Source of the DNA: Serilophus lunatus
Taxonomy: Eukaryota; Chordata; Aves; Passeriformes; Eurylaimidae
DNA: 64,000 bases
NCBI GenBank assembly: GCA_013399895.1
Contig: VXBA01004393.1
Location: 1,523,275 to 1,587,274 of the forward strand
Direction: 5' to 3'
Shown: positions 48,317 through 59,260 of the stretch, piece by piece
Layout: each line of letters starts with the position of its first letter
Numbering within the stretch: position 1 is the stretch's first letter
Program-made: the position numbers and the translations under genes
Notes under the pieces: generated by a model
The model's input: the letters and a program-made list of their open reading frames with translations, nothing else
Database searches by the model: none
What the model was told of the DNA's origin: nothing

Positions 48317-49145
48317 TGTGTTAAAAGATGAATATTCACTGGTTTAATAAGTTTATGATCAGTCCTGTCCAAAGAGGAGTAACTGTTGTGGAAAGAAAGA
48401 GAGAGAACATCAATACTGAACCTTTTAGTATGACTCCTTTGTGAGCTAATCTTGTCCTTGAAATTATACATGCAGCCCAAAACAGGGCATGTTCTGGGAG
48501 GAACATGGCTCAGAGAGGCAAGGTTAATCTGCAGATCCTAATAAAAACCCTGTGGTTATGGTTGTAGGACACAAGTTTGGGCTTGCATGTTGTCTGTGGG
48601 CACCTGGGACAGGAGAAAAGGCAGACCAGTCATGTCCTAATGTTTTGAACCAAAATCTAGAAGTGCTTTGCTTGACCCTCCTCCCTTCTGTAATTAGATC
48701 AATGAATGTGAGAATGAGTAAAGAAAATCTGACTCAATCTCTTATGCAAATATATCCTTAGACTCCATTGTTATGCTCTTGCAGTTGCTGGGACACAATT
48801 TTTTTGCAATGAATTTGACTTTCTCTTCCAGAGGCTGCATTCCCTTTTGGAGTATCCCTTAAATCTCAATGCCCGTTGTAGCTAAGCTGAGAAGCTGATA
48901 AACGCATAAGTGAATATCCCGATCACTGTCTGCTTTATGACCTTACTCCTTGTATTACATTTGTCCATAACGTTATTCTGTTTGTTCTCCAGTATGGAAA
49001 GTGGCAGAGACAGGCCTTCATCCTACATTTGTCCATATGAGCTCCATAAGCCACACTGGGATTTTATTATTTCAGTTACATTGCCAGAGGCTATAAACAG
49101 CCAAAACATTTTGTGTGTGACAATTCTTCAGAACTTCAGACTTTA
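48317..49145. other. noncoding DNA, no gene seen
   Basis: Plus-strand frames of 69 and 78 codons (48552-48761, 48910-49146) have no recognisable content. Nothing else noted. Confidence 0.5.
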
Positions 49146-49248
49146 GGTGCCTGTTTTTGGTGGCTTGATTTTTGTTTAGTTTGTGTTTTGTGGGGGTTTT
49201 TGTGTGGTTCATTTTTTTTTTGTGGTTTGTTTGGTCAGGGTTTCCCCC
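49146..49248. repeat. G/T-rich low-complexity tract
   Basis: About 100 bases consist almost only of G and T on the plus strand (TTTTGTTTAGTTTGTGTTTT, TGTGGGGG, a T9-type run near 49212). A C7 run follows at 49244-49250. It encodes only low-complexity Lys/Asn/Thr/His peptides on the minus strand. The origin is unclear; simple drift or a decayed retroposon tail are options. Confidence 0.75.
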
Positions 49249-49609
49249 CCTCATTTATTCATGACAATTCCTTAAATGGTTAATGGTTCAAACCTTGAAA
49301 ATACAAATCCTGTGTCTGGGGAATGCTGTGATTTTTTTTTTGTCACAGGGGGATAATACAGAGATTTGCATCTAAGATAAGGATGTTTTTCTTCTGATAC
49401 CTTTCTGTACCTTTGAGCTTATTCAGGTTATGTGGTATCTACATTGAAGTTATGGAAACCTAGTAACACTCTAAATTAAGGTTATCTGTATAAATATTTT
49501 ATTATTTATACAGCATTTGATAACTGTGCTTGTAAAAAAAGTTGAGAGTATGCATTGAAACAGCAGACAAACTATTTGAACAATACTTACATCTTAAAAT
49601 ATTGTTGTA
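49249..49609. other. A+T-rich noncoding DNA
   Basis: No gene or recognised repeat. The ATTTTATTATTTATACAGCA word near 49495 may belong to the ancient repeat that follows. Confidence 0.45.
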
Positions 49610-49775
49610 ACAGCTTATCACCTTGCTGTGGCAGCATTTTAAGCATTTATTGATGATGCATTTTATAACATGCCTTACAATAAGTTATTAAAGGATGTAG
49701 TGGCACCAACTAATCATTTCATAAACATGAATAAACCATTTATACGGGGCACCTTAATTTAAAGTGCTTGTAGGA
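49610..49775. repeat. possible ancient vertebrate repeat, perhaps exapted
   Basis: Order of words: AAGCATTTATTGATGATGCA, TTTTATAACATGCCTTACAA, TAAGTTATTAAAGG, CATAAACATGAATAAACCAT, TTATACGG, ACCTTAATTTAAAGTGCTTG. This resembles an old vertebrate repeat type, remembered from fish and other lineages, with ATAAACATGAATAAA, CATTTATAAATG and CCTTAATATAAAGTGTTACC. A copy still readable in a bird would be very old and possibly retained by selection as a regulatory element. The family name is unknown to me and the match is from memory. Confidence 0.4.
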
Positions 49776-52700
49776 ACTTGCATAAAATGTTTTGAACAGC
49801 TGACATGCAGTATTGGAGCTTCGCATAGTGCCAAAGTGGTGTCATGTCCTACTATGCAAGAATCTTATGAGGAACTGGAGCTTTATTGCTTCCAATGATA
49901 GAGCTGGGAACTGCACAGCAATTCCAAACAAAAAATGTTGTAAATCTCCCCTGAAAGTGAATACAAGGATATGCATAAGCAATATCCAGGAGATTTTGGT
50001 GACAAAAAATGTAGAAGCATGTTATTGCTCATTCTATATTTAAGTAAAAAGGAAGGGAAAAAAAATCTATTTGCTTTTAGCAATAACACAACCTTGTGCA
50101 TAAGAAAATGATGTTCAGAGATAGAGTATATATTTAACATGTTGTCAAGCAATTAAAAGACCAGGCATGATGATCAAAATTTAGTCAGCAAATAAATAAT
50201 CTTTATGTGCCAAAGAAAAATTATCTATACCATCAAAATAGTACTCAGACATGTAGAAGGTAAATATCAAGAACAAATTTTTACAGTAATACTAAAATAA
50301 TTCTAAAAATCAGAAAAAATATGTCAGCTGGTTAAAAATCGTATGAAAAACACTGCTGCAATTCTTACCATTAGCTATGATTTACTATTAGCATTTAAAG
50401 CAAAGCTAAAAAAAATAATGAAGTCATACCTTATTCCCCTCCTCCTGCAGATATAGATTTTATTTGACCTATTGCTTTTAAAACAGAATGGCTTAAAAAA
50501 CACTCTTTATATGATAAAATTCAAAGACAAAAGAGAGAATGCAAATCATTTCTATATTACATATATGTTGCTCCATTTGGCAAAATCAAATTAGATCTTT
50601 TCATCTCCTTACTGTAGAACAAAAACAGAGCAATATTATGAAATTTTGCAGGGCTTTATTTCTAGGCATCTTTTGTGTCCAGTCTTTTAAACTCAGGTTT
50701 TTCTGCCTTTTTTACTGACAAGCCCACAATTTTCAGAAAAGAAAGCTAGCATTAATTAAGACAGTGCCAGCTGTAATTTTCTTGGGAAGTAAATTTCTGC
50801 ACAACTAAAGGTTACAGAGACCTTTTCACTGTCAAAATTTACTACAGCCTGTGAATGTTAATGTTTCTAATGAAGACATGTTCTCTGTCCCTGAACTTAA
50901 AAGTACCCTGAGAAGAAGGCAAAGAGAAAAAAAACTCTATTTGACGAATGTATCTGGAGTCTGTGCATTAATGCAGGGTTATGCCTGCTGGTGCATATTG
51001 TAATTATAGTGTTTGGATAGCCTTGTTTTCTAAACAAGGAATATTGCTATAAATTGGCGATTTTGCATGAAGAGTAGGCTTGTAGTAGGTGCCTTATGTT
51101 ACAAATAAGACAGTAGTATAATAAGCATTTAACCCATTAGACTTGGGGATATTCTCAGCTAAGTCTGGAGAGGAGCTATAATATAGAATGTGGAATGAAA
51201 ATGTACTTTGGGTCCTTCTATGAATGCAACAGAACATTAATTATCTTCTAATGATCATTGTACTTCTAATGATAACCTGTTTTCTCCATTTTAAGTGAAA
51301 TCAGCTGCTTGTAGAAAGAAATATTCAGCTTTGCTCTTTTATTTGTTTGAAGTTGATGAAATAGTAATCCACTATATATAGTTGTGGTTTTTCTTGTTCT
51401 GTTAATGTGCATTTTTTCCCTAACCCTGTAGTGTTTACTGTCAGACAGAGTGGCAAATAAAAGGGAAAACTCAACATCACTGAAAAGTTGGTATTCTTTA
51501 GATTTGCTGACATGTGTTTTGTGGAATATTTTATTTTCTATTCTTTTTAGGGTTTTTCCTATAGCTGAACGATAACCTTGAAAAAAATATTCTTCCAGTT
51601 ATCTTATACAAGAAGATCTCAAAACAAACCTGCTATTGTGTGAAATTACTCTTGATTTCCCATGCTGCATCCTGGTCCATAAGGGTAGGTAAAAAAAATT
51701 AGTCTAGGTTGCAACTATATTGGTTAAAAATGGCAAAAAGCCAGGAATGCAGGTCTCACAAAATTTTAGAAATATGATCTTAATGATATGCAGATCACAT
51801 CCATGTTTAATGTGGAGTTGATTTAAAAATGGAGCATTAGATGGCAAACTGAGTATTTTTTCCACATCAGAATGTTCAGGTAGATTTCTTTTCTTTTCAT
51901 TGCCCTTCCCTCCCCCAATTTCCAAGACCTAAAAGCTGAGATTTTCAAGACACTGAGCTTTCATGGTCGGAAATGAGCCAGCTTCTAATATTTCTTGGGA
52001 GAAGGCAGTGAGTATCACGAGATTGCAAGTGGCTGTAGCAATTCTATCCAAAGAGCAATGGGACGTCAGATGTGTTTGTGTCAGCCCTTGCAGCAGTGGC
52101 AGAGCCTCCAAGTCTGTTGAGGGGTGGTTTTGCCGGGTTGTTGATTTATATATCACCAGCATTGATGAGGGTTGGCTTCTCATTCTGCCCATCAGCATTA
52201 GGGAATAGGATAGAGCACTGGGACAAAAACCAGGGAAATCAATGTCTTTGTAAATATCTATATGGACACTAGGATAATCTATTAGAAGCCAAGACTATCC
52301 TGTACCCATGGAGAGATCAGATCTCATTACACACCCAATTCCTTTTTTGCAACATGTAAATTGGACTTCAACTTAATTCCCTCCCTGTCCAACACATGCA
52401 TGTTACACCCCTTCAAGATACCTCAAAAGCATATATTTCATGTCTTCATCAGTTTAATCTGCTATGTGGTCAGTAGTTCAGAATAATTATTTCAGATCTG
52501 TTGGCTAATAAGTCAATATAGAAGATACTGTAATTCTAGGTAGTAACTTGGTGTGGCACAGTTAACATTCTTGGAGCACTGCACAGTGAGATAAAATATG
52601 AAATATTGACAGACTGCTAACTAGGCAACAGTCACTGTGAAGGTATATTGGGCAAATAATCTCCTTTTTGGGGAGAGAGGCATGGCTCAGCTGTGAAAAA

Positions 52701-53447
52701 AAAGCCATCTTGTCCATACATAGCGTAGGGTTGGAAGGATACTCCCAGGGCATTTGAAATCTTATTTATGGATTGCACATGGATTTGCACAGATTTTTGT
52801 TACACTTATGCAAATCACTAGAGACATCATTATTGCCTTTTAAAAAGAGCTTGTTTCCCTTTAATTTAAATCTGTTCCTAATTGACTTGATCTGAGCCCA
52901 CATAGTCCTTGTTCAAGTGAAATAAGTACATCACCCATTTTCTACTTGCATTGGTTTCAGATCTGACCTTTTGCTAAACCAGTGCAACAGGCATGAAGAT
53001 TCAAGCCTCAGTCCTTAAAGAAAGCCTTGAAGGTAGCCTTAAACTTCCAACTGCGAGGAAATGGATATAAGCAAAATACATAAGAGAGGGCTGCCAACTA
53101 AAAACCATGTTTGGAAACGTGAGCTGGAGAAAGTACCATACAACTATGTTACTAAGGTAACCAATCCCTCTGTCTATATGTACTTTGAGCAGCTATCCAA
53201 TGTCCTTTAGACTATTAGGTCTTGACAGAGATTTTGAAGGCAGGTGTGTAAGGACCTAGAAAAAAGTGTTGGTAAAACTTAAAAAAAAATAATTAGAACA
53301 TCTGAACTGCTGGGAGTTATTTTAATTGTTCTGTATTTTACTATGAAATACAGGAATATTTAGGCCTTGTTATTCCTCCTCAGGTAGAAAGCCTGCAATG
53401 TCATTGTGGTCTGCTCTCTTCAATTATTCCTGCTGATATGTTATTTG
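49776..53447. other. A+T-rich noncoding DNA, no gene seen
   Basis: Frames of 60-89 codons occur on both strands (49813-50043 plus against 49883-50152 minus; 51929-52198 minus against 51963-52208 plus). They overlap in opposition and show no domains. A small perfect hairpin lies at 51021-51039 (CCTTGTTT-TCT-AAACAAGG). No transposon recognised. Confidence 0.5.
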
Positions 53448-53471
53448 AAAAAAAAAAAAAATTAAAAAAAA
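53448..53471 (+). repeat. A-rich low-complexity run
   Basis: This is A14, TT, then A8 in a row. It is a simple mononucleotide-type tract with no recognised element attached upstream. Confidence 0.85.
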
Positions 53472-55091
53472 TATTAATTCCAGATTACTCTAAAAGGTAG
53501 TATCCCCCTAAACTTTTTTGGCTGAATTCTCTTAGTAAACAAAGATAAATGCAATACTGGGGTAGGATTAGAAACAAAGATCCAAATATATACACAGTTG
53601 AACTTTCCCTGTATCTTTTTCTTTTTTTCCCTCTCTCTCCGGTACTTTTAAAATATCTTGGAGAGGGACAAAATATTTTACTTGAATTCATTTTGTATAT
53701 CAGGGACACTATCATTTTCAGAGCAGAAAATCTGTTATAAGAAAATCTCCTGCTGTGTTTCCTCTTAGATGTCCTCAAAAATAAAGATGGGAAATCAAGA
53801 GAAGTGAAAAAAGAAAATAAGAACCATCTATCTTGGTTTATTTTCTAGGGCTTTGTCTTATTACCTGAATTTTCAAATAGCACAAATGCCTGTTCTTTCT
53901 AAAAAACAGTATAATATCCTTGTTTCTTGATGGGAGAGGGGAAAAATCCATGGCGAGTAGGTTAAAGATAGATGAAAGAACTATTTAGACAAAGGCAAAC
54001 TGAATAAACACTAAATTTTTGAAATATGAACAAGCAGTATAGATGGTTGATGGAAAAGACAATTCATTTGGGCATATGGAAAGGGCACTGCGGAGAAGAC
54101 AGTGGAAGGTACCACGGTCAATGCCATAAAGCCTAAAACCTGTGACTGGGTCTCAAAAGAAAAAAAAATAATTTCACAATCCAAAAGTCGTGACATAAAT
54201 TGAAACTGAGTCACCATTTTTTGAGTAATTATTCTATTTGGTTGCTATGTAAATCAGCCCTTCAAGTTCCTGAGTACTGTCATTCTTTGTTGTCATATAT
54301 TTAGTAATGGACAGCAGCATGCTGAGAAGTAAAATTTCTTTCCTGTGGCCTCTTAACCAATAAAGCAAATTATTTTACTGCTGTGCTAGCCTTGAAAGAA
54401 TGCAATGACTATATATATTCAATGTTTCCTGCATAGCTGAAATGCATTCAGTAGCTGCTTCCTGCAGGGTGCAGCAATGGTGGAAGCAGGTTTAACATGG
54501 CAGTTAAATCTGTGACCATCCTACACTACATTAAAGGAGAACATATGGGAATCTGCTGGCCTCTGTGGAGACTGTACACAAAGAGTCCCAGCTGTATTAA
54601 GAGCAGAAGGCTGGGCTGAAAGGCACTAGGAATGATATGCACACAAACAAGGATTGTGTCCATCCAGAGCACAAACTTTGTGGGCTGAATGACCATATTT
54701 TTTCCAAGAAAAATAATAACAGCTGAATATAGTAAAAATCTGGCTTAAAAGAAAGAAAGAAGAGGTGAAAAAAAATGTAATAGTTCCCTTAGTGGTCTTC
54801 ATTAGTTTGGCATTAGTTTGGCATTAGAGAGGGAGGTAGATCACAAAGCATTGACTGAAACGAAGCAATGAGAACATGATTCACAAATATGAATGTGGGC
54901 AGAGTACACTCCCTTGTGACTCAGAATGAGAATTTCACATGTGATTCATAAGGAAAAATAATTGTTTTATCAGATGCATTCCGTGCATATGGTTGGGGTT
55001 AATATTCACCTTATTTAAAATTGAAATTCAACTACTGTGTCAGCACAGTGGTTCTTTCCAAAGCAGACACTAAAGAAGAGAAAGAAATTGC
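53472..55091. other. A+T-rich noncoding DNA, no gene seen
   Basis: The 97-codon minus frame and 63-codon plus frame at 53485-53778 oppose each other. Neither has a recognisable motif. At 54800-54827 the 11-base unit CATTAGTTTGG is repeated about two and a half times in tandem. Confidence 0.5.
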
Positions 55092-55404
55092 TTTATTCAC
55101 TGGCATGACACAGTTACTCTCCTCCTCCAGTCAGAGTATTGATTGGTGTTCTGCAAAGGAGCCTGACGTGCTTTTTGCAGGCTCTTAGTATATGTTGCTT
55201 ATTAGAAGAGACTTTCTGAGTAACATGAGTAAAATCTGGAGATAATGTCCGTATAGGTTTATGAATCATGTCCTTGGGTCTGTTGAACCAGGAGGTTGAT
55301 TGTGTGTTAGTAGTGACAGTCTCTGCTGCATCAGATTGCCAGAGTTCAACTGGAGCCAGATTGGGAAGTTGAAATCCTGACTCATGGACCAATTCTGATC
55401 TCAA
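55092..55404 (-). other. weak candidate terminal exon (open frame plus AATAAA)
   Basis: A minus-strand frame is open for 96 codons, ends in a stop at 55114-55116, and is followed 16 bases later by AATAAA (55097-55092 on minus). The reading has no ATG at its 5' end (it begins at a TTG), so it could only be coding as an internal or terminal exon. The amino-acid composition is more balanced than in most frames here (it includes STSWFNRPKDMIHKPIRTL), but I know no matching family. Chance remains the leading explanation. Confidence 0.15.
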
Positions 55405-58229
55405 GAGATATATCAGCTATCCATATAATGTCTCTAACTCTATACAACAAGGTTCATCTTGTTTATTTTCATTTTTTTCTGAGTCCCTTAGGTATGCAGG
55501 GAATGCCAGTGCCTAAGAACTCACCCTTCAGCAGAAGAACAAACATTAAAGAGATTCACATTAAATGTTCTCTGATCATGTTACAGAACTGTTCAGCAAA
55601 GATTAGGGAGGTTTCCATTAAAATTTTTCTGGGCTGTTTTGGCTATCAGAATGGATGTACAGAAATATAATCTTCCTCGAGTGATCATCATTTCCTAATA
55701 CCATACAAAGCTCCTTTTCAATATATGGTCATCTTCTCAGGAAATGTATTAAAACTGTTAAAGAAACCACATCTCCTGAAACTCAGAATTGAATTTGAAT
55801 TGGCCGGTGCCAGCAAGCTGCAAGATAGAACTCAGTGTGTATGAAGAGCAGTTGATGGGAAGGAAAGGAACCTGTCAATGAGCACACAAAGAGGGAGCAG
55901 GAAGGCATCTGTATCTGCATATGTGAGAGGGGGGATGTGTTCTCCTGAGATTCTCAGGCGCTCCTTTAGTGTGATGGAGACCATTCATCATACAGTGTGC
56001 ATGGTGGGGCTAGGGTTTGAAAGCTTTTTTACCTGTGATGAATTTAGGGTTTTTCAATATTTTAATTTACTACGGATGTCTAGGGTCTTGTAAGTGAATG
56101 TCATAGAAAAATAACTGTTTGTATTTTTTAGCAATTACTTGTCTTGTTTTTAATAGTTTCAATATGGTTATGTATAGCAACATTGTTGAATACCATATCT
56201 TGGTCATGACTATTAGAAAATGTTTTTTAATAGTCTGAGGCTCTTACATGCACTATAGATTTATTCTTTTATCCTGTAAAGAGACCGTTGTTACTTGACA
56301 CTTGTACTTATTTGGTTAATTGCACCACTCAGTGTTTTCTCAATGAGCTCAGTTGTTAAAAAATATTTGCAACCTAGTAACAAGAGCATGAAGTTTATTT
56401 CCTCTGTTAACATTGGTGGTTTCATATTGTTCCTTTTTGAGTGTGGTAGTCTTGGGAAATCCCTACATGTTAGTAATAGCAGGCATTGCCTAGTAGAATT
56501 CCCAGTTTGGAATCTCAAATTACATGATGAGTCTGAAAGTGAAATACAATGAAAACAGTGGAAAAAATATTGAGAAAAGTTTTGATTATGGCTGGATAAT
56601 AAATGGAGCTGCTGGTGCTAAACCACAATATAGTTACAGACAAACCCAGCTGTGCTGCCAATACCAACGAATTGAATCAAAGATTGAGAGCTTTTGGAAG
56701 GCTCGAGGTTAATTTTAGGGAAAGTGAATTATAAGTGAACTCAGAATTAGTTTCTGCAAGAACAGGATAATCTAGAACTGATCTTAGTGATTGGTGTTGA
56801 AAGTTCAAAGGGTGCATCTCAGTACAGTGGTGGGCTGAAGTATTCTTTTCTGGAAAAAGCCTTAGCTGCTGGAACAACCTAGCTGTTTGCAAAGTTATTA
56901 TAATTTCGATTTAATCAGACAGGATTGAAGTCTGCTCACAGAGGAAATGATGAATTTCCAGCTCTATGGATTTCTGCCCTCTAATTGTGATAGTTTTTGT
57001 CATTTGAGTCTGGCTGCAGCATAAAGATATTGAATACTGTATGAGTTTCCATTACTCAAATCTCAAGAATAAAGTAGGAGTTGGAAAGAAAAGCCTAGGA
57101 GAGATTAACTTCCATCTTCTCTACAGAAGAGCTGGAGGCATCAAACAAGACTAGACACAGGTAAATGAGTACCAAGCAGTGTAGTAGCATCGATATTAAG
57201 TTACATTATGGAGTTAATTGTGAGATGAGGCTGTGGGTGCTAAAAGTTATGTGGGTTTACAACAAGGCTGAAAAGATATGTGGAAGAGAAATCTTTTGGG
57301 AGTTACCAATAACATAACCACATCTGGCTTACAAAGTCCTTTAAGCTGAAAATAGTTGGAGGTTTGAAGACCATTATGAGAAAAAAACACATACACTTGT
57401 CCATCTCTTAAACTTCTTTAGGCGTCTGACTTTTGGAAACCAGACAATGAGGTAGATTAATGTTGGATCTGGCTCAGTAAGGGAGTTCTCAGGAACACAT
57501 TGCTGATAGTGATCTCTTCAAATACAGACAGTGATTTAAAATGCTCTAGTCCAGTTGCCAGATAGAATGCGTATCCTCCCAGCTGGGATGATATCCTGCA
57601 AGGAGCCCATGCACCTTCACTTTGCTGGACTACTGGATTTCAGTTTAGGATCTAAAAAAAGACAATATGAAAAAGTGCTGCCCTTGCAATGGCCTGTTTC
57701 CTTGGGGAAGCAGCATGGGGAGATCATGTCATCAACTGTACCATCCATTTACTCGTTACTGGATCCAGCCCTGGTTTCTGACTTGCAAAGTTCCCTGTTG
57801 TAAAGTGCTATAATTGATTGGGGTCAAGAACCTCATCCTCTTTCAGAAGCACTGTGGTATGTAGAGTCATCAGCTAGAAGACCCCATATTACTGTCATGG
57901 GGTCATCAAGAGGGGAAATAGTTTCAGTAGAAATGCAAAGAATGGTCCAAAGGCTGGGAAATGTGCTTGCAGAGTGCTATAACTGTCATCTGCCCCAAAC
58001 AATTGCACCTTTAACAAAATGTATTCTTTTGTTTATTGGGAAATCTAAATGGCTGTCCTGGCCCAAAAGCCACTGATTAAACTTCAGAGGAAAAAGGAGA
58101 TTCGCCTGTCCTGACTGGATCAGTCCCAAGGTTTTTCTGTTTTATCGCTGGTAAAGGCATTTTAGAAATGCCAGTACTGAGTGAGGGAGAGGGAGTTGCA
58201 TTCATTTCTGGATATTATTTATTGGATTT
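55405..58229. other. noncoding DNA, no gene seen
   Basis: Frames of 62-85 codons (55428-55670, 55878-56093, 56295-56552 and 57555-57803 plus; 56291-56518 and 56677-56892 minus) have no recognisable domains, and one pair is antiparallel. No repeat recognised. Confidence 0.5.
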
Positions 58230-58460
58230 TTGAAAACTGACCTGAGAAAAATGTTTATTTAAAATATTTACTGCAAATTATATTGTTAGTGTTCTAGAAC
58301 AAATGGTCAGTTAATAGTTATTTTGTTGGCAGAAATAAAAAGCCTGGACCCCACACCTGTTCAGCTGTAACTGACAAACAAAACAATCGCTCAAGTAGAG
58401 TGAAAACAAACCAAATGCCCTTGAATTTTCAAAGAAAATATAACTCCTCCATGTAGCCCT
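58230..58460. promoter_or_regulatory. candidate conserved noncoding element, cluster part 1
   Basis: A non-repetitive block with CCCCACACCTGTTCAGCTGT (E-box-like CACCTG and CAGCTG close together), GACAAACAAAACAATCGCTC and AAAACAAACC. The repeated ACAAACA words are forkhead-like and ACAAT is SOX-like. No frame of 60 codons is open here. The motif mix and proximity to two further blocks suggest an enhancer cluster. Conservation is untested. Confidence 0.4.
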
Positions 58461-58739
58461 AGGACAGCACAGTCTGTTTGTTGGGAAGCATACTTAGTAG
58501 CAAGCTACAAATCTCTTTGCTGTGAGACTGAACGAATGTCATACATTTTGTTCTCTTTGTCTCAGTTGATAGTGTCTATAGTACTATTCACAGATAGAAA
58601 ATTTGTGGCTGTCACTGTACCTGTCAAAAAGGAGCAATACCCTCTGGCAGCAACAGTCAACTTTATGGAGTTTTAGTAGTCTAATGAATGAAAGCCCGGT
58701 AGCATGCCCTGTAACACTTCTAAACTTTGGATTTTAAAA

Positions 58740-59060
58740 GGAATAATTATTAACAGTGAAAAAACACTAGCAGATTGTTCTATGTACACTTTGTTAAATC
58801 TCCACGTATTTTTAAGAAGAGATTAATCTACTGTAATTTGTCACCAGGCTGTGAATGAATGCAATGTGATCCATACAATTGCAGAAGGTTCTGCAGGAAA
58901 TTTATAAACATAATGCAATCATGTGTTTGCATTTGTGACTCCTGAGTAGCTGACAGCAGCTGTATAAACTTCTGCTCCTGCACAGAAGAGAGACTTCATG
59001 TGACTACAGCTGTGTATTGTTAATTGCATGGGATGCTTTCCTTGGCCACCATATATGTTA
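58740..59060. promoter_or_regulatory. candidate conserved noncoding element, cluster part 2
   Basis: The block contains a perfect 10-base palindrome AGATTAATCT at 58820-58829 (two overlapping GATTA-type homeodomain cores). It also has a CAGCTG E-box at 58957-58962, TTTATAAACATAATGCAATC near 58900 and GTTAATTGCATGG near 59018. Sequence is complex and non-repetitive, with no open frame of 60 codons. Such density of homeodomain, POU-like and E-box words is characteristic of developmental enhancers. Confidence 0.4.
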
Positions 59061-59109
59061 ATAATAGGACTGTGCACCAGTCAGTACCCCTCTGTCTCTC
59101 TTTCTCTGA

Positions 59110-59260
59110 TTCTTTTGTTTTAACTTTTGCTCCCAAAGGGTTAATATCATTTATAAAAGGCCCCGGTTACCTCGCAGAATATCCTTTTTGAGCTTTAAGC
59201 ACAAACACATTCAATCAACTGTGCAAGAAATATTCTTGATTTACTATTTCCAGTGAAAGA
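59110..59260 (+). promoter_or_regulatory. candidate conserved element with TATA-box-like motif
   Basis: TATAAAAG at 59152-59159 is a consensus TATA box. It is followed by a short G+C-rich step (GCCCCGGTTACCTCGCAGAA) with CpGs at 59164 and 59173, unusual in this A+T-rich setting. A start site would be expected about 25-30 bases downstream, near 59180-59190. No open frame or known transcript follows, so it may be an enhancer, a noncoding-RNA promoter, or chance. Confidence 0.3.

Noticed and set aside
49146..49248. G/T-rich tract as telomere-like sequence
   Set aside because: No TTAGGG tandem units; it is irregular low complexity.
52700..52760. GGGTTGGAAGGATACTCCCA as a CR1 end
   Set aside because: Only a short word resembles CR1; the required TTCCAACC and ATTCTATG context is missing.
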